Below, piece after piece: positions 46,657 through 59,252 of a stretch of DNA of 64,000 nucleotides (its first letter is position 1; each line of letters begins with the position of its first letter). The notes beneath the pieces are model-generated. The model saw only the letters and a list, made by a program, of their open reading frames with translations. It ran no database searches and had not been told where the DNA came from. Location: positions 62,001-126,000 of the forward strand of contig JABMCL010000013.1 in the NCBI GenBank assembly GCA_018857735.1, written 5' to 3'. The translations under genes and the position numbers were made by a program. This stretch comes from Alviniconcha marisindica (taxonomy: Eukaryota; Mollusca; Gastropoda; Provannidae).

Positions 46657-49600
46657 TTTCAGGGGGGGGGGGGGGGGGACATAACTATAGCAGTATATTA
46701 TATGCATTCAACAGTGATTGTGCCTTATGGTTCAGGGTTCACTCACCGTTATACAACAGTGCATCACTGTATGGAAGAAAGTGATTCATGGAAAGGTTGA
46801 CCCAACCTGACTGATAGTGAGTGATAATCTTACTATACTCTTAGTGTCTCACTCAGTCTCAGTACTAACTTGTTAGTTGAAAAGCAAGGCATCTGGATCT
46901 GGATCTGGTGTCTGGAGGTTTGGCCTGGCGGTAAAGTGTTAGGCTGGTTCAAATCTGCTTCGGCTCTCCTTTCTCTTCAGTAGTTATGGTCTGTAGACAC
47001 TGTCTTGTGACTTTGTCCCTCACATTTAATGAAACATTAAAATGTCTCTCATCGCTGCCCAACTTTATGCACAAGTCATTCTGGTAGTGGTAGTGACTGT
47101 GTAGCAATAGGTATATAATCTACCTCTTCCCCCACCTCTGTACCCCCTTCCCCCCTGCCCTAATAAGCCGTGTGGTTTCTGAGGATGTTAAGCACCATGT
47201 TTACTTCTGTATCTGGATTTATGTGTTGCAGACATCACTACTGGGTATTATTATCACAATGCATCAGGGAGAGTGCAATGTGAAGTAAAAAAATAATCTG
47301 TATGGCTTGTTGCTGTTTAAAAGCTGGGCAAATAGTAAAAACATCTTCATCTGGCTGCCTACATATGGGAGCAATGACAAACAGTCCAAAAGAAAACCAG
47401 CCTTTTTCTCCTTTTCCTAATTGTGATAATGATACTGTAAATGTAATACACTGATACAGTGATAGTATTAGTAATATGCTATTTTTCATGAAATACGTAG
47501 TGTATACACTATAAATATAATACAATCACACAGTCTAATAAATAATGTAAAATTTCCATAATAATAATAATAATAGATAACTTTTGTATAGCGCTATTCA
47601 CTGCACTTTGAATAACGTAAAATTTCCAGAATGACTAAATCAGTAACTATTAGTTGTTGCCCACTTCACGCACAATCAACTTCCGGATTAGGAAGGTAAT
47701 AATAATAATAATGTCCGAAACAAAAATGACTACCAGCATTCTAAAACAAGATCCAAACACATAAAAGGTTAAAAACAATGTTTAAATTTTTTAAATCTGT
47801 TACAAATACAATATTAGGATAAAAACACAATTGGCAAAATTTGCAGATTGTGTTTTTGTCCTAATAAATAATGTTCTTTTGAACCTTTTATGTGTCTGGA
47901 TCTCTGTAGACAGGCATATAACTAAAAGTAGAGCAATATTAATCTTATTATCCTTTCAATCATCAGTGAAATTATTTTTGTGATTTGTTTGACCTGATGG
48001 CTGATGCAGTGATACAGAAAGAAAAGCAAAAAAAAGAAAGAAAAATTACTTGGAGTTTTAACCACATTACACTTTTACTTTTAGTACACATTTTACATAT
48101 TATATGTGTTTACATTTTACAGGCCACAAAAATGGACAACATGGCCAGGCTTTCGTCAGCGCAGTGCACCAAAGTCTTCATCCAGCGAGATTTTTCTGAT
48201 GGCACTGCAGTCCGCTTTCAGAACAAGTTCCCACAGGAGCTGGAAGGAAAGGTACTGATCTTTATCAGCCTGCATGCGATGCTAAAATGGTTTTAAGCAT
48301 TCTACTTTAACATAGTTTAAGTTTAAATCTGTGTTCAACTTCAAGGTACCTTGTTCCTTAACAATTGCAGCAAAGGGAGGCAGGGATGAAGATTATGCTT
48401 GTTGATATTAATTAACTGTAAAATTGTTAGTGTTGATAGTGAATTGAAACTTGCTTTGTTTTGATGATTTTCAGATTGACAGGGCAACACTGGAGAGAAC
48501 AATCAATGCAATTAATGAGATCTACTTGGAAGCAGAGTCACTGAGTGGTCGAACTTACTGTGAGAGTTGCTTTGCCTGTCTCACAGCATATCTTGCATAC
48601 CTGTGCATGGACACGTACTATGAGAAGGTACTGGACTTATCTTGCAACATTATTGTGAGGAATTTAATGGATCATAAAAAAAGCAGAAGAGAATCCAGCT
48701 GTTGAACTTGGTTAATTTTGCACTGTCTGATTACTTGAATTTAAAACTGGATGTAGAAACAAAAATTGTATGTGATTTTGTTTTGTTTGTATACATGTGT
48801 GTTGACAATTTTTATCCATGCTTTTAATCTGCAACAGATAGTAGAAGTATTCAAGGGCAGGTAATCATTATGGAGAAATTGTTTTGCCTGGCAAGTAGCA
48901 ATCTGAAAATGTCTTTTTCTTTCATTGTCCAACTTCATTCAGGCAGAATTACAAATGATAATCAAGTCTTTGCATGATTTAACCTGCTTTGGTTTGAAAA
49001 AGATATCAAACTAAGTTTTATTTTCTCTGTGTTTTCATGGAAAACTGCTAAAATTTTCCCTGAAACTGATATGAGAAAATGGATTTCAAAACTGTTTGTG
49101 ATATAATCCAGTTTGATTTTGGAACTTCATAGCCAGGTCAGAAGATATTTACCTTTGTAAAATTTAATTGATAAGCTCTCTCTTTTCTTTTCTTTCCAGG
49201 ATTTACTCTGTTTGAGGTCTCCCAGATCTAAATATAACACCTAAGCAGTCAGTTACTTGTTTGTGTCTTTTTTTAACACTTTGACCTAAGTAAGAGATTT
49301 TAGACTGAGACTTGATTTTTGTGTCTCAGTGTTTTGTGCTATTTATTTTATAAGACTTTCAAACAGACTACAGGAACTTAAGGAAGTACTTCCTGAATAC
49401 CATTAGACTGGAATATTCTGATTTGGGATGTGCCACAGCTTGAGTCATTTTAATCCTACAAGTTGTAAGATATTTTTTATACAGTCTTGTGGAGCTTTGC
49501 AAAACATTTCCATGGACCTGATTACCCTTTATGTAATTGTAAGTGCCTTTTTGTGTGTTCTTGTGCATTTAAAAGACTGTGCAAAAATGTATTATGACTT

Positions 49601-51046
49601 GTTTCTTTAGTTTTATTATGAATATTCTTTCTGTTGCAGTGCTTGAAACGAGTGGCTCACTACCTCGATGAGCAAAACAAAACAGTGTATGTCCCGCAGG
49701 GTTTGATGTTGGTTGATCCAGCTGAAAGGGGACTGAGAGTGGTATCCTTGTAGCAGTTAACTATGCACTTTTCATTACATCATATCATTTTAGCATTACA
49801 GAATAAAAAGGCTGGGGGGGGGGGGGAGGGGGGCAAGACCATCTTAATAATAATAATAATAAATAATTCTTATAAAGCGCTATTCTTTAACCAGAGTTAA
49901 ACTCACTGCGCTGTACAAACATCTTATCACAAAAACTACATTAGCATACATTTCAGCAAACAAAACCTTAATTATTGTAGCTTAAATTACCATTATCGCC
50001 TATCGAACATTAGACACACACACACAACAACAACACACACATACATAATGACATGCGCACACCAGTCTCCGCTCGTCCACTCATATAGCAATTAACAAAA
50101 TATTAACTTAATGATCTCAAACAACAACACCAATTTGAATCTGTGTTTTCACCCACCCAACCCGTGCCTCCTTCTCTTACCTAGATCTCTCATGCTCTCT
50201 CCCTCCCCCCCTTCCCTTCCCCCTCTCCATATCCATATGCATCCATCTACATTTATCTTCATGATAGATGGTGGTGTTTGCTTGTGGTACATATGTTTTG
50301 AATGCTTGCTTTGCATGTCACATACTGTCCTTGTGCTGATCAGGGATTGATGGCTGAATAAATGATTCTTATTTACCCTTGAGAAGAAAACATCTTCCTG
50401 ATCTTTGTTTTTATACAGATTCAAGTAGGCATGCAATATTATTTGGGTGCAGGATATTATAAAGTACCCTACAACAATGAAAGTCCCTCTAGAATTACAA
50501 ACTGCCCATTAACAATGAACCTGCTTTATTTTTCTCATTCATGTTCAGTTTCTGGATAATAAAAACTTACAAAGAAAAGAAAGAAGTGGATGGATTTCTT
50601 CAGAATTTATTTTGTTGACTGTGTTCAACAGTAGTGGTGGTGAAATAAACCAACAAGTAAGTTCATGACCTTGAAGTGTGAGTGAAGAAGTGTATTATAA
50701 ATGCATATGGTTGAAGAGGAAGTGCATGAGGGTAAGTAAAGAAAAGAAAAATGACATTAATTACTTTTCCTGTTTAGTCTTGAGTTCGTCCTCTTCATAT
50801 TTTGTCTCTTTAAAATATGTACCAGGAGTCACCTTGTGTCTGTTTTTCTTCTTTCTTTAACCTTAAAAAATAATATCTTTTTGTTAAATAATCTCATGTA
50901 TATATATATATGTCTGGAACAGTTTCATTGCCATTGGTTTGATTGTTTCCTTTGTATGTGTGCCCATTGTTATAAATATAAGAATAACTTCCTTAACATT
51001 TGCTTAGCTTGAAATCTGCATTCTGACAGATCAACAGCATCGATGA
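45993..51046 (+). CDS. GOLGA7: Golgin subfamily A member 7 (DHHC palmitoyltransferase cofactor)
   Basis: GOLGA7/GCP16 is the Golgi-associated partner that stabilises DHHC9-type palmitoyltransferases acting on Ras proteins. Coding exons (plus): 45993-46007, 48123-48251, 48475-48627, 49640-49741, 51008-51046; 438 nt, 145 aa, every intron phase 0 with GT/AG ends. The protein runs MADGKATKMDNM, then KVFIQRDFSDGT (start of the ERF4-type domain), EGKIDRATLERTINAINEIY, CESCFACLTAYLAYLCM, HYLDEQNKTVYVPQGL and DPAERGLRVLEICIL, ending TDQQHR. CxxC at residues 80/83 corresponds to the palmitoylated cysteine pair of the human protein (137 aa). If exon 4 is not spliced at 49741, the frame reads VVSL and stops, giving a shorter form without the conserved EI.I tail. 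Exon 5 is very short and is supported by phase and by similarity to IEITIYED. Confidence 0.95.
46604..46678. repeat. (CT)n tract and poly-G run in GOLGA7 intron 1
   Basis: About 20 CT units at 46608-46648, followed by about 15 G at 46663-46678. Confidence 0.9.
46916..47205 (+). mobile_element. tRNA-derived SINE, near full length, in GOLGA7 intron 1
   Basis: A-box-like GGTTTGGCCTGGCGGTAAAG and B-box-like GGTTCAAATC are followed by CACTGTCTTGTGACTTTGTC, TTAATGAAACATTAAAATG, TAGGTATATAATCTACC, CCCTAATAAGCCGTGTGG and the end GAGGATGTTAAGCACCATGT. It is the best complete copy in the window and shows the uninterrupted tail used to define the TTAA element at 27396-28163. Confidence 0.82.
47555..47625. 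repeat. (AAT)n 'AGCGC' repeat element
   Basis: AATAATAATAATAATAGATA, then TATAGCGCTATTCACTGCAC; same family as 16962-17100. Confidence 0.65.
47751..47903. mobile_element. 153-bp foldback (MITE-like) element in GOLGA7 intron 1
   Basis: Outer arms ATCCAAACACATAAAAGGTT and GAACCTTTTATGTGTCTGGA pair, and inner arms TATTAGGATAAAAACACAAT and GATTGTGTTTTTGTCCTAAT pair as well, giving a near-continuous hairpin. Related to 29577-29808 and 62486-62556; the phrase TGACTACCAGCATTCTAAAA just outside recurs at 62499. Confidence 0.72.
49812..49925. repeat. Poly-G tract and (AAT)n 'AAGCGC' element in GOLGA7 intron 4
   Basis: A G-rich run at 49814-49832, then AATAATAATAATAATAAAT and TATAAAGCGCTATTC with ACTCACTGCGCTGTACA. 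Confidence 0.75.
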
Positions 51047-54000
51047 TGCCACATGCTGTCTGTTTCACAAGATGGACGTGGCTTCATTTCATCACTCCCC
51101 ATCTCTCCAGCATCATGATCAGTTGGTCTGGGACAAGGTGTCTTTACTCTGCGTCAGTCATTTCCCAGTTGGTGTTGTGCTCTAGCTTGTTGCTTGCATT
51201 TCCTTTGTGTTATTTCAACGCTGCAAGTTTGTCATCACACCTCTTTCTTAGTCTGGAGATGCCAGTGTCAAGCTGTTACAGTGATGGGACTCGGTGCCAC
51301 GGCATGCCCTCCAGATAGCTTAATACTGTACTGTAGGTGCACCCTGAAAGTGTGAGGGGGAGGGGGTGGGGGGGGGAGTAGCGGCCCTATACACTAATAC
51401 AGGAATAATCTCTTTTAAGGAATTTATTTACTTGTAATTAGAGAAGCAGTTTTCCAGAAAGTGACGCTATGAGAGGTGTGGTCTTTCATAAGTGGTTTAG
51501 CAAAGCTTCAGCTGTACTTCTGCCAGTGTGATTTTGTCCTGGTAGCAGCTTCGGTAAGTAAAGCGGGAATTATTCTGTGGCTCACGGTTTGTAAAACGTG
51601 GTTTTCTGGTGGTCCAGGTGTCAGACACCGCAGGCTAGCTTTTAAGAAGCGTTAGGGAAGCATAAAAACGGTTTCCATGCATCCTCTGCTGAACTTACAC
51701 TAAAGGCTCTTTTCTGTCAGAATTGACCATTGTTGGTCTGCACCTGATCTAGTGAAATTGACATCAGTGAGAGAGAACAAGTGACCATTATGCTGTTCAG
51801 ATGACACCTAAGGGTGGCATGCTTCATGGCATCGTTCAGGCTTGAGGCCCAACTGGCCATGTGCTCAGATGCAGAAGAAACTGGCATGGAGAGGACTGAC
51901 AGTGTTCTGTGGTGTGCATGTGGTGCAGTGCAGATGTTGATCTTTTCCTTCTCAGCTGAGTTTGAGCAACCATTACCAAAACGTTGCACTGAAAAAGGTA
52001 TACATGCAAGCAAGTGAAATTGTAGCCTCTGCAGGCTCATTTGTCTTACAACGGAACTCGCGGATGACAAAGTCTGGTCAGATCACGCTTGTAATTTATG
52101 TTCAGCTCCCCTAAGACAAAGTCGTGCATTAGTACGATAGTAGTCCATTTCATGACTCAGCCATCTTTTTAAAAGCGGCTTCCATTCTGCCTAATGTTTC
52201 TTTCCTGCGTGTGGGTGCATGTGAATGTGTTTGTGTGGGTGCCTCTGTGTGTGTGGTGTGGGTGTGTGGGTGTGTTATTGTTACTTATATTATTCTCTCA
52301 GTTCAAGGTCACATTATGTAGCTTATGACTATGTTAAAGTCATTTTTCTTGCTTCTGTGTCTTTATGCTTTCATTCAGTAACTCAAGAACACTAGTGGTG
52401 TGTACATTCCATAGATTTACAAACAATTGTTCAACCAAAGGAAAAGAGTGACTGATGTGAATCATATCTTCATTATCATTTGAAGTTTGGTTAACTGTAC
52501 AAGAAGGGATTCAGTTTGAACTTGGGTTAGAAATTGAACTTCTAGTTGCCTGCGACAGAGTGGTGGACTGAATTTGGTTGTGAAATGTCAGAATTTGTTT
52601 GAGAGCTAGAGCATTGCACTGGACATGGAAAAGGCAGTTTTTGTTCGTTTGTTTTTACGTCATAGATTCTGTTTTGAAAAAACCCCAGTGTGTGACTCGC
52701 AGGTGGCAGAGAAGAAGCAGATCTTCCTGACTTCAGTTATTTCTTGCAAAAACTCTGCTGTTTTTGTGAATGCTCTGTGAATTGTTACTTGTGTATGCAT
52801 TTTTGCACCCGTCACACCCCATGTATTTGTGATAACAACTCTCAAATTAAGCGTTGACTTCCTCTTCAACACAATCCGACCCTTGTGAATACTTTGTGAA
52901 TTGTTATTTGTGTATGTATTCTTGCACCTGTCACACCCCATCTAATTGTGATAACAACTATCAGATGAAGTGTTGACTTCCTCTTTCACACAACCCAACC
53001 CTTGAACACTACTTGCAAACATTTTTTAACAATCTAATGGATCAGTACGATCACACTTTTTCATGAAATGTTCACCTTTACTTTGGAGATCTGAATGAGA
53101 TAGTAGTCACCAAATAGCCCATGATTATTTGATAGCATTAGGGTGTAAATGTAGATTGTAGTGGTCACTTTATGAGTCATTATACCTAATTGATTGTCAG
53201 AAGGGACTGTGGTAAGTTTGTGACTCTCCTTAAGTTAAGGGGTTGTCTGTACCTACTGCCATCAACTGTGTGAATTTTAGGTTTTCACAGGTTTTAGTAA
53301 TGTGTGTTTTGAGAATAAGTATGGGCTTCAGTTTGTTCGAATGCCCACTTTCACGTTCTCTTATTTCATCCGACATAGTTTTATGCTATCATTTGGTATG
53401 TATCCTGTTCAAACTGCAATTGTTGAGTCTGTGCGTTTTGTTGTTTATATTGGGTTATTTTTTTACACTTTGCTTTTTTTTTTTTTTTAAAGTTAAATGG
53501 GTGGTCAGTGAATTGATGGAATTCAGAAATGTTTTGGGGGATATATATATATTTATTTTTTAATGATGTAAACTGTGCTGCAGAATGCCACTCCCTCTGA
53601 AGTGGCATGCCAGCAACTGGAACCAGAAGAATAAAGCATGATCACAAATAACATGTACCCATGTGGTAAAGCAAGTTCTTGCTGATGCAATGTTTTTACC
53701 CCGGTCACCTCATTCACAAGACATTTTCAGTAGCCATCAGTCATTTCCATCACTGTAAAATTAGTGTGGAGTAGCACCAGTCAAATGGAGATGTTGGTGA
53801 ATTTAAGTCTGCTCCTGTAAACTGTCAGTTGTGAGTTGGTAGTTGTTAGTTTAACGATGCTACTTAGTGCTGTCTCCTCATGGCTTGATGCAGGTGTGGA
53901 TGTGGGTCCTCAAATGAATTTTTTAAATAATTTGTTTAGTCGGTTACTTTGAACCAGCTGAAGAAATGATTTCAAGTCATTAGAAAGGCACAAAGATGAC

Positions 54001-54698
54001 CAGCCAAATGCTGCCAGGCTTGTTTAGAGCAGTTGACCTAGCAGTTTTTGTCTTTGACTGGGCTACAAGTTGGTTTGCTGTCATGCATCACAGCTGATGC
54101 CTTGTTGATGTGAGGGCACTGCTAACCTGTGGTTTTGCTTGTTTCATCTTGGGGTCCATGACAACTTCCCAAATGCTGCCAGTCTGGATGCAGCCATTGG
54201 TAAACAGTTTGGCACACAATCCCTTTCTTCCATTTCCTGGGATGTTGGTTGCCGACTTCAGCACCTACAGTGTCATCATCTGGATCTTGGCATATACTTA
54301 CGTATGTGAAACTAGAGACTTTGGGTTGGTTTAGTTAATTCCAAATGGCAGATCCAGAATGCATATCAGTACAGTGGATTTAGGTGGCTCATTGTGCTCT
54401 TTGCACTGGTGGTTTTGTTGTTTTGCAGAAATATACTAGTATACTATAAGATGATTGGCATCTGTTCCAAGTTGTGTGATAGAATATTGTTTTGACACTA
54501 TTGTTTGCAAAAGAAAACATGTATGCACTGTAATAATGTCTTTAGATTGATGGTCAGTGTCGTGCTGTTTATTTATCATGGTGCCATTTTAGTTTGAAAT
54601 CCATCCTCATTTTCTTTTTTCTTTTTTTGTAACTCATCTGCACTTAGATGACAAAGTGGCAACCATGTATCATCTTTCTGTGTCTTTGCATTAATAAA
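51047..54698 (+). other. Probable GOLGA7 3' untranslated region and downstream sequence
   Basis: No further coding exon is recognised. AATAAA signals at 53630-53635 and 54693-54698 are candidate polyadenylation sites. If the first is used, the 3' UTR is about 2.6 kb. A second possibility, AATAAA at 50355-50360 before the last exon, would go with the shorter unspliced exon-4 form. Confidence 0.45.
52766..53003 (+). repeat. Tandem duplication of ~119 bp
   Basis: Two units, beginning GTGAATGCTCTGTGAATTGT and GTGAATACTTTGTGAATTGT, each containing GCACC(C/T)GTCACACCCCAT and GTTGACTTCCTCTT. About 90 percent alike by eye. Confidence 0.88.
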
Positions 54699-54781
54699 AT
54701 GCTTATTGTGACTGTCACCAGTTGTTTGGTTTTATTTTGTTTCTGTACCAGTACCACAGTACAACAGCACAGTTACATTGG

Positions 54782-54811
54782 CACAGTTTGCTGGGGGGGG
54801 GGGGGGGGGGG
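54782..54811. repeat. Poly-G run of about 20 nt
   Basis: CTGGGG leading into an uninterrupted G tract. Confidence 0.9.
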
Positions 54812-55284
54812 TAGCGAGAAATTTCACTTCGTAAGTTATCATAATTGTATGTGATCTCTGTCTCCACTGTTCTCTACTTCTTGCGTGTTGCCATTGCCCT
54901 CAGGCACATCTGGTTACCCTTGTCAGCCATTCATCACTTGGAGTCATAGATCAGAATCACTGTCCTATAAAATAAGACAAAATCTGAGTTCAGTGACCAG
55001 TTGAGGCATTTAACTTAATCTCTATGGCTGTCAGTTTGTCTATACACTCGCGTGCAATTGTCCATGTGTGTGTGTGTGTGTGTGAGTCCAGTTCAATACA
55101 CAAATACCATAATGAGCCAGATGTCATTTTTGATGATGCAGGAATGCAGCTTTCCCTCCCCAGGCCCTCTCACTTCTCAATTGTAGTCAAATCGTGTAAG
55201 CAATAACCATTTGACATGGACTCTGGAACAAGGGGAGGAGGGCTACTAGCTTCAAAAGGGCATCTTTGTGAATATGTTCACATA

Positions 55285-56210
55285 ATAATAATAATAAAAG
55301 TATTTCTAAAGTGCACAATTTTGTCCATAGAGACTATTCTGAGCGCATACACACACACACACACACACACACACCCGCACACACAAGCATTCTGACCATA
55401 CAAAGCTAAATATACACAGCTTAAAAGGGGCAGCAAATGCCAGGGAAACTTGGATAAAGACGCACATGGCTGTAAATATTACTACATAATTATGACATCA
55501 TTGTAATAATGTTCCTGTGATGCCACTCCCCCCTGGCTTGATTGCATCAAAAGAACATAATTACAATGTGTGAGTAATCATTACTGATTATGGAGGGAAA
55601 ATTTAATTACATGTTTAAACAATGTGAAGTCATAATGATATTAACAATGATGTGCTTTTTATGCTAAAAAACTGCCATATGGCAATTTACTGATGTCAAA
55701 AGGACATCACTGTGAACTAAAAATGTTCACATCATTGTAATGTCCTTTTGACTTACTAGCTAAGTTCTAAAAGCACATCATTATAAATATGTCCATATCA
55801 TAATTATCACATTTTTATGTTGAATTTTGATACTTGGTTCCAACCATGTACTAGTCATAAGGACATCATTGTAATGAACATATTTCCCCGATTATCACTT
55901 GTTTATTTATTACCACTGCACTAGTGATGTCCTTTTGATGCTACTTCCGATGGCTTAGTTGCATCAAAAGAACATAACTTCAGTGATGTGTGAGTGATCA
56001 TGAGGAATTATGCACTGATAATTACAGAGATGTGATGTTTACAATGATGTATTGATTTACACTGATGTGGTTTTGAACCTAGCACTGTAGCAAATGACCA
56101 TACTGGACAAGCCTTCGGTTGTGACAGGCAGGCAGGTACTGCCAATCAAAATGGAAACGTGCAACTAATTAATAATAATAATAAAGGACATTTATGATGT
56201 GCCTGACCTA
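55285..56210. repeat. Cluster of diverged 'GACATCATTGTAAT' repeats between (AAT)n elements
   Basis: TTGCATCAAAAGAACATAA occurs at about 55543 and 55961, about 418 bp apart, each after a GATGCCACT or GATGCTACT phrase. Between them GTCCTTTTGA and its reverse complement TCAAAAGGACATCA occur several times in both orientations, so parts can fold on each other. (AAT)n elements sit at both ends (55285 and 56170), and (CA)n lies at 55351-55374. Confidence 0.65.
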
Positions 56211-56384
56211 TCGAGAAACATGGGGTTGCTACAGCTAGGCTCACACAACAGCAAAATGCTAATCAGCAGAATACAGCAGCACACCCATACTGATACCTGT
56301 CAAGGTAGTTAACATCTTACTTTCAGTTTCCCCAAACTTCTGGACTGCCAGTGCCTGCAAGCATCCAGTCCTCCTTTGAGGTGG

Positions 56385-56498
56385 TTTGCATTTAAACAAA
56401 TCTACCAAGTGACCTGGCCACGTTTGCATTTAAACAAATCTACCAAGTGACCTGGCCACGTTTGCATTTAAACAAATCTACCAAGTGACCTGGCCACA
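56385..56498 (+). repeat. Perfect 38-bp tandem triplication
   Basis: TTTGCATTTAAACAAATCTA followed by CCAAGTGACCTGGCCACG starts at 56385, 56423 and 56461. The copies are the same except for the last two or three bases of the third. Confidence 0.97.
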
Positions 56499-56499
56499 A

Positions 56500-58620
56500 T
56501 TAGGCTAGTGTACGAAAACTGAACCATCACGGATAACATTTGAAGCTGCCTGTCTGAAGAATAGATGCAGGTTTTTTTTCCGGTGAAAATCTTAAAATGA
56601 TTCACACAATGTCCAGTTTGTGCAGTAAAAGAAAGCAAGCCTGAGAGTGACACACTTTCTGAACATTTATTCAAATTCACTGACTCTGCCTACATGTGCA
56701 CACAATACATCTGCAGAAGGCTGTCAATCAAGGGGACACTGTACCCACCAGACCACAGAACAATCTGATCAATAAAGCCAAATTTGATGGATAACTCCTG
56801 GACAAAGACCAACATTTCTGAGTAAGCAAGTTTGAGAATGATGAATAATCTGCTAGGAAAACTGTAACAAGACCAGCTGAATAACATGGGATGTAAACAG
56901 GCTGCAAGACCTGTGGTTAGTGCACTATGCCTAAAAATTGTTTTTGACATTCAGCAGAGAGTTGTTTTTACTGGGAGTTGGACAATCAGAACTGGATCTG
57001 ATTAATGTAACAAACCATTCATAAACCATTTGTAAAAGAAGTTTGCACCTCAAATGCATGTAAACTGTCAGCACATTAATGATGTAGAATATATGCTTTC
57101 AGGCAGCAGGAAAATGTGCTCCCACACTACTGTGTGTAAAATGAGAACAGATTCAACTGCACTGACTAATCCAGGAGAACCAGACATGACGATCTCCTTC
57201 CCTCCTCCCCTTAATATTGAAATCGATATATATATAACATTGAAGATTCAATATATTTTGGGAATTAAAAGAATCATTTTCCAAGCTAAAGCAAAACGGG
57301 TATAAGGCCAGCGCTTAAATAAACTGTTTTGTGGCATAAGCAGGTAGATAAGAACCCCCTCCTCCACACTCTATGCAGCAGCTACTTACCCACTGGCCTT
57401 TTGCCTCCTATTGGCCTTCTGCCTCTGCTACAATTGCTTACATCATAGCCTCAAAACCAATGAATAATTACAGTATTACTTACTTACAGGCAGTGTTCTA
57501 TCACAGCAGGAAAGGGACTGGCTATGATGCAGCCAACTGCAGTGGGAACAAAAGGAAGGTGGGCTAGTAGCTGCTGCTTGAAATGTGTCATCACCTGTTG
57601 GCCACAATGTCACAATACAAAGGTGACCCCATCCCTCAACCAAATTGAAACTTGCAGCTGGACAAATGGTCTCAATTAGAAACCTATTAATTTGGGAATT
57701 CAGCGAATGGCTGCTTGCGAGCTTGTTATTTAGTTACAAATGTATTGACCAGATGTGCCCAGTGCCAACCACTGTGTACAAATATGGGAGACAATTGGCA
57801 ACTAACTGCACTTTCTTAAATATGTCAGTCAACACCAGGAAAGGTAGATGTGGTGTGGTAAGAGCTGTCACTAATAGAAACAAAACAATGACAAAACTTT
57901 AATTCAGTTAAATAATTATATTCTACATGCAAGAAAAGCTAGTTGCTATAGATCTACCAAGAGGCACATTTAAAAAGAATTTTAAAAAGTGTAAAATACT
58001 AAAAATCAACAATCGTTCTCTGAAATGTGCACCACAAACTTGCAGTAAATGAATAGCAGGTGTGTAAACTTATTCTTTTCCTTTTTCTTATAACACAGAA
58101 GAGAACAAACTAAAATATGAATTTTCTTGGTCATGATAATAGTCGTGCATTCTTTGACACCTGAATGCAGTAATTCATACTAAGACTGGTATACATACCA
58201 GTATGTATGACATGCATTCAAATCAAAAACTCCCTCACCCCTCCCACTGAATGTGTAGTTCTGGGCATGTTGAAGAACACTGTTCCTCACTGACGTCTTA
58301 AACAAATCAGCCCAAATGTTCACGTCACTCGGAAATGAACGGTCATGCCCTACACCTCCATATTTTGATTTGCTAATAAAAGTACAACAGAGGTAGCTCA
58401 ACATTTTCCTCTTCCCCCAACTTCATGGGACCTGAGTCCCCACCAGTACCTCTTCAAAAACAACTTGGCGTTAAGCAAGTTCAACCACAAACAACATTTT
58501 CTGTTCCTGTCTTTTTCAGCATCAGAGATGAATGTCTCCTGAAACTTCATCTGCCCATGTCTTCTACCCACAGTGCTAAGTGAAGTTTACCTCTAGAAGT
58601 TGGCGGGAAGGATGGGTGGG
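56500..58620. other. CpG-poor intergenic sequence between GOLGA7 and PLPBP
   Basis: Several 60-90 codon frames exist on both strands but none shows a recognisable domain or good splice context. Confidence 0.4.
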
Positions 58621-58621
58621 T

Positions 58622-58624
58622 GGG

Positions 58625-58656
<32 letters not shown>
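58622..58656. repeat. Poly-G run of about 30 nt
   Basis: GGGTGGGTGGGC leads into about 30 consecutive G, the longest G run I saw. Confidence 0.93.
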
Positions 58657-58659
<3 letters not shown>

Positions 58660-58864
58660 GAACTGAGGACATAGGGTGTTTCACAAAGGGAGGTGGGGGG
58701 TAGTAAAAACTGAGACACAAGACATTACACAAATATCAACTGCTGACCGGAAATTATAACGCACCTGACACAGAAAGAGACAGCTGTTTCACAAACATCA
58801 AATGCTAATATGAAATGATCACCCTCACCCAAACAATCAGTATTTTATCAATGTATTTTTTTAA

Positions 58865-59098
58865 AACTTCAAACAAAGAAGGGTGATAGAGACTATACCT
58901 AATGCTACACTGTCACCTGGAGAATGACAACCACTTCAATGTTTTATTGACTGTGTGTGGCAAAGTAACAATTAAACAGTATCCACAAATCACAACTTTT
59001 GACTCGAAAGGAGTGTTGAAGAAGAATTAAATAAACATTTGTCTGCCTATTACACACCAGCCTAGCACCTTACTGCTAGGACAAACCGGCTTGCAGAT
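58865..59098 (-). mobile_element. tRNA-derived SINE, diverged, minus strand
   Basis: On the plus strand GCTACACTGTCACCTGGAG, CTTCAATGTTTTATTGACTG, ACAGTATCCACAAATCACAA and CTTACTGCTAGGACAAACCG follow the order of the reverse-complemented SINE at 28164-28462. It is older than the other copies. Confidence 0.72.
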
Positions 59099-59252
59099 AA
59101 CATTATAGTTTTTGATCCAGTCCTTATGAGACTTGGAGTGATGCCACAGAACACCATACTTAATGGTGTGGTGTCAGAATTATGTTGGTCTCATTGACAA
59201 TAGTTATGCAGTCATGTAACTAAAGACAAATTAGATGAAGTTCTGAGATTAG

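Noticed and set aside
53581..53629. Alternative last exon of GOLGA7 (acceptor CTGCAG, then NATPSEVACQQLEPEE and stop)
   Set aside because: The phase fits, but the peptide lacks the conserved EI.I tail found at 51008-51046.
55021..56210. CRISPR-like array of repeated GACATCATTGTAAT phrases
   Set aside because: Spacing and orientation are irregular and the host is a eukaryote; it is a cluster of diverged repeats.
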